Origin: Pigmentibacter ruber
GTDB taxonomy: Bacteria > Bdellovibrionota_B > Oligoflexia > Silvanigrellales > Silvanigrellaceae
Length of the DNA stretch: 64,000 nt
Direction: 5' to 3'
Assembly (NCBI RefSeq): GCF_009792895.1
Contig: NZ_WSSC01000001.1
Coordinates: 372,001 to 436,000, forward strand
Below the pieces are notes generated by a model. That model did no database searches. It saw only the letters and a list, made by a program, of their open reading frames with translations, and was not told where the DNA came from. The translations under genes were made by a program, and so were the position numbers. Position 1 is the first letter of the stretch, and every line of letters begins with the position of its first letter. Positions 9,087 to 18,400 of this stretch are shown here, in pieces.

Positions 9087-9371
9087 TTAATTATTTTTTG
9101 CTTCAAGTTCTTGCAGTTTTTTTTCAAGATTTTTATATTTAAAATGAAGAATTCTAATTTTATCTTTTAAATCTTCAATTTCCATAGATCGTGTATTTTG
9201 TTTTTTGCGATCTTTATGGAGTAAGTCACTGGCAGTAACATACTCTGACTGTAGTCTATAAACATCATCTTCCAATTGGTTTAATTGGTAAATAATGTCT
9301 TGTTCTTCAGCATAAATTGGCATTACCACACTTGCAGCCAAAGAAATAAAAATAATTTTTAATAATTTCAT
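9087..9371 (-). CDS. Small secreted coiled-coil protein
   Basis: This 94-residue protein has a signal peptide (ending VMPIYA/EE) and an almost purely helical remainder: QLNQLEDDVYRLQSEYVTA, then a Lys/Glu-rich coiled coil. The paralogue at 12674-12973 has QINELEDDIYTLQSEVVTY at the same place, so the motif (Q-x-x-L/E-LEDD-x-Y-x-LQSE) is a family signature. There is no cysteine and no enzymatic motif. It is the first gene of a two-gene minus-strand transcript that diverges from the RCC1 gene. Small helical periplasmic proteins of this kind can be chaperones or adaptors, but nothing here proves it. Confidence 0.7.
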   Translation of the reverse strand: MKLLKIIFISLAASVVMPIYAEEQDIIYQLNQLEDDVYRLQSEYVTASDLLHKDRKKQNTRSMEIEDLKDKIRILHFKYKNLEKKLQELEAKNN

Positions 9372-9417
9372 TTATAATATTACCTTAATATATAAAGTTT
9401 AAAAAAAATCAAAATTT

Positions 9418-9497
9418 CAAGTATCAATTTATATAAATTTTGTCAATTTTAAAATTTAAAAATAAATTTTGACTAAATTAAATAATAATAATAAATA
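9418..9497. promoter_or_regulatory. Divergent promoter region, unit A
   Basis: TGTCAA (9441-9446; TTGACA read on the minus strand) and TTGACT (9469-9474) form back-to-back -35 boxes. On the plus strand TAAATA (9492-9497) follows TTGACT after 17 bases. On the minus strand a weak TACTTG lies 17 bases from TTGACA. The same layout is kept in unit B (13018-13098), which supports function. Confidence 0.5.
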
Positions 9498-9566
9498 AAC
9501 AACACTGTGCATTGATAGTGTGCAAATTTAATTTTGTAATCTTATTTTATAGGTGAGTAATTCTTT

Positions 9567-11816
9567 ATGTACTTAAAATATTTCCCACTTTTAGCAATGT
9601 GTTGTTTTCAAGTATCAATTTCAATTCATGCGCAAGGTACGGAGCAGACATTCAAAAGAAGCAAACGAAGCGTTGTATGGAATTTACCTGATCAGTTTTT
9701 TAAAACCCTTACTATGAATAATCAATCTTTATGTTTAACAAAAACAGATACTAACAATTTTGAATGTTTTAGTTTATATGCAAATCAATTAAAATTGCCT
9801 CCAGAGCAACAAAAAAATATTGGAAAGTTTAAAAAAGTAACTGTGGGGGAAAGACATGTTTGTGGATTAGGAGCAGAAGATAATTCAACTTACTGTTGGG
9901 GTAGTAATGAAAATGGTCAGCTTGCAACAGGTGGTACTGAAAATTTATCACAACCTACAAAAGTTTTTACTAGCACTAACTTCACACATTTTGCATTAGG
10001 TTTTAATAATACTTTTGCCTTAGATGACTCTGGAAAAATTTGGGGCTGGGGTAGCAATAAATTTGGCCAACTTGGCTACTTTAATTATGATTTAAACGCC
10101 TATTACCCCTATCAAATTAGCAATGATGACGATAAATATTTTTTAATTACAGCTGGAGACGACTTTTTTTGTAGTATTTCAGAAGATGGAGCTGATAGTT
10201 TTGGGAAATATGGAAAAATATATTGTTTAGGGAAAGGTTACTCGCAAGTTGAAACCGACGAAACTTTACTAGAAGCAGCAAACGAATTTATAAAATTAAG
10301 TAATAATAATTACTATTCCATAAGTTCTTCAATGTATCACACATGTGCCATAAATAAACAAAGAAAAATTGAGTGTTGGGGTGAAAATAAGTATGGACAA
10401 GTAGGTTTAAATCCTTTAAGTAATGCATATGTCCTAAGACCATTATTAGTTACTCACCCAACAGACAACGAATTTAATAATAGCCAATTTAAAAGTATAG
10501 TAACAACCCCAAATGCAACTTGCGGAACAACAGATACAAATAAAACCTATTGTTTTGGCGATAATACTTTTGGCCAGCTTGGCTATAAATTAGGGAATGA
10601 AGCTATAAAAGAAGAAAATGGTTTTCGTTATTCTATTCAATATTTTCCAAAGAAATTGGATAAAAATTCAGATATCATAAATAAAAGTTATGTAAGTTTA
10701 GCAGGAAATTCCAGAACATTATGTGGACTAACTCAACAGCAAGAATTAGAATGTTGGGGCTTTACAGAAAAAAATTACTTTAAAGAAATTAGTTTAGGTG
10801 ATGATTTTTACTGTGGATTAAGCTTAAAAGGCACTCGCGCACTTTGTGGAAGTGCTAAAAAAAGTAATGATAATCATTTAACCCATCCTTGGAATACAAC
10901 AGTTCAGTTTCCTTGGGTAAGCAAAGAAGAATTCATACAAGTAAGTTCTGGTGAATTTGCAGTATGTGGAATAACTGGGGAAAATGCAAATAATACTTAC
11001 TGTGCATTTAATAAAAAAACTCCATTTTTTGCAGATAAATTTAAATTTAAAAAAGTAAATTTACCCAATTCAAGTCTAAAAATAGCTGTAGGGGATAGTC
11101 ATGTTTGCGCTATTCAAAAAAGTAATGGACAAATTTATTGCTCAGGAAATAATGCATTTGGACAATTAGGAATAGGGTCATTTCGCTCTACAAAATATGC
11201 AGCAGATTTTAAACCAATTATAAATCCATTAAAAATTCAATTTAAAGATCTCTCATTAAGTGGCAGAACAACGTGTGGATTGTCAGTGACAAATGAAGTT
11301 TATTGCTTTGGCTCTAATGAATTTGGTGAGATGGGATCTACCTTAATAGCTTCTATGTCTAAAACAACACTTCATAAAATAAAAGACTTAAAATTAAAAA
11401 CTATTGTCGCAGGAAATAAACATTTTTGTGGTGTAACATTAGATGAAACAGTTAATAAAAATAAATTATACTGCTGGGGAGACAACTCTTTTGGTCAAGT
11501 AGGAAAACAAAATATTGTAGACCCTTATCAAAATAACAGTATCCATTTACCTTATGAAGTACCTAATACTCAGAATGTAGTTAGTGTTACAACAAGTGAG
11601 CACACAACCTGTTTCTTAAATAAAAACAATGAAACCTATTGTTTTGGCAAAGACTTGGAAAATGTCCTTGAAGAAAGATCATTAGCGTTCTTAAACCACA
11701 TGCCATATCAAGTGCAAAAAAATAATTCTTACACTTCAATTTCTTTAGGAAAGAAAATGGCGTGCGGTATTTTAAAAACAGATAAAACAATAAATTGTTG
11801 GGGTATGAAAAATTAA
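9567..11816 (+). CDS. Secreted RCC1-repeat (beta-propeller) protein, copy A
   Basis: A signal peptide (cleavage near SIHA/QG) leads a 749-residue protein made of RCC1-type repeats, seen as recurring CWGSNENGQL, WGWGSNKFGQLG, CFGDNTFGQLG, CSGNNAFGQLG and CWGDNSFGQVG. Each repeat also has an upstream CG or CA cysteine (for example HVCGLG, HVCAIQ), so blade-stabilising disulfides are likely after export. Right after the signal peptide comes KRSKRSVVW (residues 30-38), identical in copy B, which looks like a dibasic or furin-type processing site. RCC1 propellers serve protein binding; in eukaryotes some act on small GTPases. Here the protein is exported, so an extracellular or host target is possible but unproven. 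From about 10445 it is nearly identical to copy B. Confidence 0.85.
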   Translation: MYLKYFPLLAMCCFQVSISIHAQGTEQTFKRSKRSVVWNLPDQFFKTLTMNNQSLCLTKTDTNNFECFSLYANQLKLPPEQQKNIGKFKKVTVGERHVCGLGAEDNSTYCWGSNENGQLATGGTENLSQPTKVFTSTNFTHFALGFNNTFALDDSGKIWGWGSNKFGQLGYFNYDLNAYYPYQISNDDDKYFLITAGDDFFCSISEDGADSFGKYGKIYCLGKGYSQVETDETLLEAANEFIKLSNNNYYSISSSMYHTCAINKQRKIECWGENKYGQVGLNPLSNAYVLRPLLVTHPTDNEFNNSQFKSIVTTPNATCGTTDTNKTYCFGDNTFGQLGYKLGNEAIKEENGFRYSIQYFPKKLDKNSDIINKSYVSLAGNSRTLCGLTQQQELECWGFTEKNYFKEISLGDDFYCGLSLKGTRALCGSAKKSNDNHLTHPWNTTVQFPWVSKEEFIQVSSGEFAVCGITGENANNTYCAFNKKTPFFADKFKFKKVNLPNSSLKIAVGDSHVCAIQKSNGQIYCSGNNAFGQLGIGSFRSTKYAADFKPIINPLKIQFKDLSLSGRTTCGLSVTNEVYCFGSNEFGEMGSTLIASMSKTTLHKIKDLKLKTIVAGNKHFCGVTLDETVNKNKLYCWGDNSFGQVGKQNIVDPYQNNSIHLPYEVPNTQNVVSVTTSEHTTCFLNKNNETYCFGKDLENVLEERSLAFLNHMPYQVQKNNSYTSISLGKKMACGILKTDKTINCWGMKN
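10445..11816 (+). repeat. Near-identical segment shared by RCC1 copies A and B
   Basis: This segment and 14036-15409 are nearly identical at the DNA level, while the upstream 900 bases of each gene are clearly diverged. A sharp change in identity inside paired genes is typical of gene conversion. Confidence 0.75.
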
Positions 11817-12058
11817 TTATTAATAAAATAAATTAATTTTAAATTTTCTTAATTTTGTAGTTATTGAATAGAAGTTATATTTTATAAAATGCTTTATTTT
11901 TATATATTTAATTCATTATTTAAGCTTTTTATAAGCGAATTATTTTACTCATTTTTTAAAGGCAATATATAAAAAATTAATGCTAATCAGTCGAATATTT
12001 TTAAGATTAGATATCTATATTCTTTGCAAAAATTTCTATAAATATCTATTTTTATAAA

Positions 12059-12661
12059 TTAATCACGTGGTTTAAGAAGAAAAGTTCGTATTCTGGAATA
12101 ACTAACCGATTTTTTCTCTACACTAGTTTGTGGATAATTATTGCAAGGATGTATTTTCGGATAAGGATTATCACTATGTTCTAGAGATAAGATGAAATTC
12201 GAATGAAATTTATCAACAATCTTACAATTACGATCACTTGTTTCTGAATCTTTAGACTCTATTTTAATTGTGCAATATATATCATTTATATCTAAGTATG
12301 TAACTTCCTTACTAACCTTATATACTCCAAATGAATTACAAGGATTAGGAATTCTTTTCGTGCCTACAGTTATATAATCAGCGTCATTTGAAGGATGGTT
12401 TTGAACTTTGCTAAGTAAGTTTTGATAGTTTTGACTTAATGCCTCTACCTTTATTTTAAGTTCGTTAATAGTAGCTAGCTGTGCTTTGTCTTTCCCACTT
12501 ACCATAAATCCTGTTAAATTTTTAACAGAAGTATCTAAAAGTTTAACTTGGTTTTTTAGAAAATTGACATCAGCTGTGCAAGTTTCTTGTGTATTTGCTA
12601 TTGCAGTACTTGTTACCGTAACTGCTAGTAGGGTTGCAAAGCCTTTTTTTATTATTTGCAT
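12059..12661 (-). CDS. Secreted coiled-coil protein, short paralogue
   Basis: The 200-residue product has a signal peptide (TAIA/NT), then TCTADVNFLKNQVKLLDTS and a coiled coil to about residue 90, followed by a Cys-containing tail (NPCNSFGVYKV). The first half aligns with the 390-residue protein at 7887-9059, including the TCT start of the helix and the NPC motif after it, but the tail is much shorter and different. It may be a truncated or recombined version. It follows the small coiled-coil gene 12674-12973 by 12 bases, the same order as in unit A. Function unknown. Confidence 0.65.
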   Translation of the reverse strand: MQIIKKGFATLLAVTVTSTAIANTQETCTADVNFLKNQVKLLDTSVKNLTGFMVSGKDKAQLATINELKIKVEALSQNYQNLLSKVQNHPSNDADYITVGTKRIPNPCNSFGVYKVSKEVTYLDINDIYCTIKIESKDSETSDRNCKIVDKFHSNFILSLEHSDNPYPKIHPCNNYPQTSVEKKSVSYSRIRTFLLKPRD

Positions 12662-12673
12662 AATGAACTCCTT

Positions 12674-12973
12674 TTACATATTTTTAGTTTTGTTATTATT
12701 TTGTTCTATTGCTTTTAAAGCCTCTTCAACTTTTTTTTCATTTTCAGTAATTTCTTTAATTTTGTCATCAAGGGACTTTAAGGTTTTTTCTTGTTTTTCT
12801 TCCCTTTCTTTTTTAATTTTCATTCGGCTTGTATAGGTAACAACTTCTGATTGCAGAGTATAAATATCATCTTCAAGTTCATTAATTTGCGAAGTTAATG
12901 ACTCGTTATTGGCAAAAACACTACAAGGAATAATGACGAAGGTAGGGAGAAGAAATTTTACTAATTTTTTCAT
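12674..12973 (-). CDS. Small secreted coiled-coil protein, unit B
   Basis: This 99-residue protein has a signal peptide (SVFA/NN), then QINELEDDIYTLQSE and a Lys/Glu-rich coiled coil to the end. It is the paralogue of 9087-9371. It is first in a minus-strand pair that diverges from RCC1 copy B through a conserved promoter region. No family known to me. Confidence 0.7.
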   Translation of the reverse strand: MKKLVKFLLPTFVIIPCSVFANNESLTSQINELEDDIYTLQSEVVTYTSRMKIKKEREEKQEKTLKSLDDKIKEITENEKKVEEALKAIEQNNNKTKNM

Positions 12974-13017
12974 ATATGATTAAACCTATAGCAAATTATA
13001 AATAACCAACAAATATT

Positions 13018-13098
13018 TAAGTAACTATTTAATTAAATTTTGTCAATTTAGAAAAATAAAAAAATATTTTTGACTAATTAATAAATTTTAAATATAAA
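13018..13098. promoter_or_regulatory. Divergent promoter region, unit B
   Basis: Plus strand: TTGACT (13070-13075), a 17-base gap, TATAAA (13093-13098), a good sigma70 promoter for the RCC1 gene. Minus strand: TTGACA (reverse of 13041-13046) and, 17 bases on, TACTTA. Spacing and boxes match unit A although the sequence between has diverged. Confidence 0.6.
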
Positions 13099-13168
13099 AA
13101 TAAATTAATGTGTATTTAATATGCAAAATCACATTTTATATTGATTTTCATTTCAAAAGTGAGTTTTT

Positions 13169-15409
13169 ATGGTTCAAAAATTGAATTATTTATTAGCATT
13201 TGCATCTCTATTTTGCATTTATGAAACAAATGCTAATGAAACAAGCATGAAAAGATCGAAGCGCAGTGTTGTGTGGAATAATCATGAAGAAAAATTTAGC
13301 AGTTTATTTTCAAATAATAGCTCAATATGCTTAATAGCTAACAACAATAATTTATTATGTTACAATCTGCATTCTGATCCAAATAAATTACCACCCAATA
13401 CACAAAAATTAATAGGTCAATACAAAACAGCAGCCGCTGGGGAAAAACATTATTGTGCAATTGGTTTGAATGATTCCGCTATTTATTGTTGGGGTAATAA
13501 TGAAGAAGGGCAGCTTGGTACTGGCGATCAACAAAATTCTTTCTTCCCAGTCAAAGTATATTCTTCTGAGTTATTTACTAACTTAGCAGTTGGCAAAAAT
13601 AATTCCTATGCTTTAGACAATAGCGGTAAGGTATGGGGTTGGGGCAGTAATCAATTTGGACAACTTGGTTATGCTAACTTAGAACTTCCTTCTTACTATC
13701 CTTCACAAATTAGTTCAGATGAAGATGAATATTTTGCCATTTCAGCTGGAAATGATTATTTTTGTGCAATTGAAAATGAAGGTGAAGATTCCTCTGGAAA
13801 GTTTGGACAAATTTATTGTTACGGTAAAAATTTTACAGAACAAGAAAATGATGATTATCCTGAATACAATCCCTTAATTTTAAAAGGAATGGGTGCAAAC
13901 CATTATTATGCGGTATCATCCGCAGTTAATCACACATGCGCCATAAATAAACAAAGGAAAATTGAATGCTGGGGTGAGAATAAGTTTGGTCAATTAGGCG
14001 TAAATCCAAATGTAAAAAAGTATTCTGATGTTTCCGTTTTAGTTACCCACCCAACCGATAGCGAATTTAATAATAGTCAATTCAAAAGTATAGTAACAAC
14101 CCCAAATGCAACTTGTGGGACAACAGATACAAATAAAACATATTGCTTTGGCGATAATACTTTTGGCCAACTTGGCTATAAATTAGGGAATGAAGCCATT
14201 AAAGAAGAAAATGGTTTTCGTTATTCTATTCAATATTTGCCAAAGCAATTTGATAAAAATTCAGATATCATAAATAAAAGTTATGTAAGTTTAGCAGGAA
14301 ATTCCAGAACATTATGTGGACTAACTCAACAGCAAGAATTAGAATGTTGGGGCTTTACAGAAAAAAATTACTTTAAAGAAATTAGTTTAGGTGATGATTT
14401 TTACTGTGGATTAAGCTTAAAAGGCACTCGCGCACTTTGTGGAAGTGCTAAAAAAAGTAATGATAATCATTTAACCCATCCTTGGAACACAACAGTTCAG
14501 TTTCCTTGGGTAAGTAAAGAAGAATTCATTCAAGTAAGTTCTGGTGAATTTGCGGTATGTGGAATAACTGGTGAAAATGCAAATAATACTTACTGTGCAT
14601 TTAATAAAAAAACTCCATTATTTGCAGAAAAATTTAAATTTAAAAAAGTAAATTTACCAAATTCAAGTTTAAAAATAGCAGTAGGAGATAGCCATGTTTG
14701 CGCTATTCAAAAAGATAATGGACAAATTTATTGCTCAGGAAATAACGCATTTGGACAATTAGGAATAGGGTCATTTCGCTCTACAAAATATGCAGTAGAA
14801 TTTAAACCAATTATAAATCCATTAAAAATTCAATTTAAAGATCTCGCATTAAGTGGCAGAACGACTTGTGGATTGTCTGTTTCAAATGAAATTTATTGTT
14901 TTGGCTCCAATGAATTTGGTGAGATGGGTTCTACCTTAATAGCTTCTATGTCTAAAACAACACTTCATAAAATAAAAGATTTAAAACTAAAAACCATAGT
15001 CGCAGGAAACAAACATTTTTGTGGTGTAACCTTAGACGAAACTGTAAATAAAAATAAATTATACTGCTGGGGAGAGAACTCTTTTGGTCAAGTAGGAAAA
15101 CAAAATATTGCAGACCCTTATCAAAATAACAGTATCCATTTACCTTATGAAGTACCCGAAACTCAGAATGTAGTTAGTGTTACAACAAGTGAGCATACTA
15201 CCTGTTTCTTAAACAAAAATAATGAAACCTATTGTTTTGGTAAAGACTTGGAAAATGTCTTTGAAGAAAGATCTTTAGCTTTTTTAAACCACATGCCATA
15301 TCAAGTGCAAAAAAATAATTCTTACACTTCAATTTCTTTAGGAAAGAAAATGGCATGCGGTATTTTAAAAACAGATAAAACAATAAATTGTTGGGGTATT
15401 AAAAATTAA
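13169..15409 (+). CDS. Secreted RCC1-repeat (beta-propeller) protein, copy B
   Basis: The 746-residue product has a signal peptide (ending TNA/NE) and the KRSKRSVVW motif at residues 28-36, then RCC1 repeats with the same paired cysteines as copy A (CWGNNEEGQLG, CWGENKFGQLG, CFGDNTFGQLG). The first 270 residues differ substantially from copy A; the rest is nearly the same, pointing to gene conversion. The gene ends 18 bases before the next ATG (15428) with no terminator between, so the RCC1 protein and the large lipoprotein are probably cotranscribed. That link ties the RCC1 protein to the downstream toxin gene. The direct target of the propeller is unknown. Confidence 0.85.
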   Translation: MVQKLNYLLAFASLFCIYETNANETSMKRSKRSVVWNNHEEKFSSLFSNNSSICLIANNNNLLCYNLHSDPNKLPPNTQKLIGQYKTAAAGEKHYCAIGLNDSAIYCWGNNEEGQLGTGDQQNSFFPVKVYSSELFTNLAVGKNNSYALDNSGKVWGWGSNQFGQLGYANLELPSYYPSQISSDEDEYFAISAGNDYFCAIENEGEDSSGKFGQIYCYGKNFTEQENDDYPEYNPLILKGMGANHYYAVSSAVNHTCAINKQRKIECWGENKFGQLGVNPNVKKYSDVSVLVTHPTDSEFNNSQFKSIVTTPNATCGTTDTNKTYCFGDNTFGQLGYKLGNEAIKEENGFRYSIQYLPKQFDKNSDIINKSYVSLAGNSRTLCGLTQQQELECWGFTEKNYFKEISLGDDFYCGLSLKGTRALCGSAKKSNDNHLTHPWNTTVQFPWVSKEEFIQVSSGEFAVCGITGENANNTYCAFNKKTPLFAEKFKFKKVNLPNSSLKIAVGDSHVCAIQKDNGQIYCSGNNAFGQLGIGSFRSTKYAVEFKPIINPLKIQFKDLALSGRTTCGLSVSNEIYCFGSNEFGEMGSTLIASMSKTTLHKIKDLKLKTIVAGNKHFCGVTLDETVNKNKLYCWGENSFGQVGKQNIADPYQNNSIHLPYEVPETQNVVSVTTSEHTTCFLNKNNETYCFGKDLENVFEERSLAFLNHMPYQVQKNNSYTSISLGKKMACGILKTDKTINCWGIKN

Positions 15410-15427
15410 TTTTCAAAGGAGTTGAAA

Positions 15428-18400
15428 ATGCGAAAAAAAATATATCATTTATTGCTAGGGATAGCATTTGTATCATGTAATAAAAACTCGGAACAAAATG
15501 TTCAAGAGTACGAAAATAATAAAGTAAATGCAATTAGCAGTTATTCTGCAAATAGTTCATTTCAAAATATTTCAAGTATAGATAAAATAAGCAAAGAACA
15601 AATTGATTACAGAACAAAAAACTGTCCTATCACACACTCTAATTTAACTTCTGAGTTAGGAACTTTAATTAAAGACTTTAAGCAAGAAAATTTATTGAGT
15701 GTCGAAAACAGAAATACAATTCCTATTTTTAAAATTTTAGAACAAACTAGCGCATTAGTTTCTGATAAGGCATCAAATATAACTTCAATTCATGGTTGTT
15801 ACTATCCTGAAATTTATTTAACCAATGCACTGATGATGAATGTACTTCAGCAAATTCCATTTACCCCTTTCAATCAAGAAAATTTAAATATTACAAATGA
15901 TTCTGCTGATGATTCTTTTGAACAAACAAACTGGCGTGACCTTGAGCAACTAAAAAATAGTCGTTTTGCAAAACTAAATGGCTTAATTCGTTCTGCAACA
16001 ATTGCAAGAAAAGTAACTACAGTAGAAAAAGCAACTTTAAATAGTGCAAATAAATTAAAAGCAAAAGTAGATGGTGCAGATGTTTATTTGTTTGATACTG
16101 GAGAAATACAACAAAAAGAAACTTATTATGCAAATACATTAACACTTGCTAATTCATTACTAGCTATAGGTTATTATGAACGCGCTCATTTTCGTTGGGA
16201 TGGAAGTTTTTCGGCAAATGAATTAAACATGCCTGTGAATATGCCAAATGAAAATTTGCAAAATATCATTGATAAAATTTATTTAGGAAATTCATCAAGT
16301 ACTAATAATTTAGTTCCTTTAAAGTATGTCATTGCTTATGATTTACTTATGGCAAATAAATATGCCAACGAAGCTACTGAGCTAGATTATAAAAATACTT
16401 CATTTTGTGATGGCAAAAATATTTCTTCCCACCTAATTCCTGTTTGTGCAGAAGCAAAAAAAATACAAGCCAAAGCCTATGATGTTGACTTAAAACGTCT
16501 TATCTGTACGTCTGGAAAAGAAATTGAAACACCAATTACTAAAGAAGACTATTTAAATAATTATTTTTGGGAAGAAGCTGTTTGCGTTGATTATCTAGAA
16601 ACAAATCCTAGCTTAAAAAATATGCATTTAAAAGCAAATGGAGAATCTTATCATTCTTTAAATTATGGGTACTTAAATCCCTTAAAGCTAGATGAAAAGT
16701 TAAATTCTTTTCAAAAAACATTCCAAAATATCAAACAAAGGCTCGATCAAATTCGTTTTATTGAAAAAATTGATTTTGGAAATAAGCAAGTTGAACTTTC
16801 TAACGCCGTTGTTAATTTAAAAGCAGAAAAAGAGTTGCTATTAAAACAACAAAATAAAGTCAGAGAAGAAATTACCTTAGCTGAATTCAATAAACAAACT
16901 TCAGAAATTATTGCAGAATCTTATAAAGAAGAAAAAAAGAATTTAGAAATAGAGCAAAGTAATTTATTTAGAAATTATGTCACGCAACATTCAAGCTTGA
17001 AGTCGTTAGAAAAGCTAAAAGGAATTTTAGATAGATACGAAAACGATAAATCAACAGCAATTAACAATTATAAAATAGAATATTGCGGTTCGACTGATGT
17101 TAATGCTTGTCATGGCGGAAGATATGGACTACAAAATAGGCTAATTAATGAAAGAATGATTACTGTAAAAAATGATTGGACAAACGAATGTCTTAAAGAC
17201 GCGCAATCATTAAGTAATATTTATCGACAAATTGGTAAAACTGGTTGTGATATTAAAAATATTATGCCTAATATGCATGGGAAAAGCGAAAATGAAATTT
17301 ATAACGCTTTACAGGCAGGATTAAAAAATAATCCAAATATCACTCCAACCTGTCAAGCAGCTGTAATTGCAGAGTCTCGTACTCAAATTCGGAATAAAAA
17401 ATTAGATGATTTTTTAAGAAATTTTAAACCAGGGAAAGAATGTAAAGCTATTTATAAAACCGTAAGTAGGCGTTGCGACGTTCGAGATAGAGGTGCTTGT
17501 ACTGGAGGAACTAGTTACGTATATGATAGAGATGAATGCAAAGATAATGTTGAAAAATTTCGCGATTTAATAAATGAACTAGGTCTTGATAGATCAAAAT
17601 TAACAGAAAACAATAGCACTGAAAGTATTCATTCTTACTTTTCAACGTTAAGGGTAGACTCATCTCAAACTGAAGCAATGCTTAAAATGCATGCGGATAA
17701 AATATTGTTAGAACGAGTATTAGAATTATCCGAATCCAGCAAAGATCAACTTATTCAATCGCAAGATGGCTTTTGTGCAAATCGTTTATCGGAAATGGAA
17801 AATGGAATTCGTCCACAATTTGATAGATTGTTGCAAGTACGTTCTGAGTTTGAACAATTGCAAATGCAAAGATTACAAATTACAAAATCTATCAATGACG
17901 ATCAAATTGAATTCGACAGGGTTGTTAACGAAAAACGGGTGCAATTAGCCGATCAAATTCAAAGTTTACAGCAAACAAATAAAAATCTAGCAAAACAATT
18001 AGGCTTAAGCCAAAGTTTTGAACAGTTAGTTGCAAGTAAAGCTCAAGATTTAATTTCTTCCGAATTTGCCTTTGCAAATTTTTATTCTAATAATTTAAAT
18101 GCTTTTTATTATTATCCAATTAAAAGTATTGATTTAAAAATAAAGTCACAAGAAACACAAAATTTAGCCGCAAAAACAAATGTCATTATTGCGCAACAAA
18201 ATTTAGAAATTAATAAAAAACAAATTGAAAATAATGATATTTCCATTTTGCAAACAGAACAAAAAGTTAAATCGCATGATTTAACAAAATATCTTATTAC
18301 TTCTTTAAAAGTAAATACAAATAGCTTTCAAAATGAGCTTGAATATCTAAAAGATTTAAATGAATTATCTAGACAAATGGTATTTGTCGCATCAAATAGA

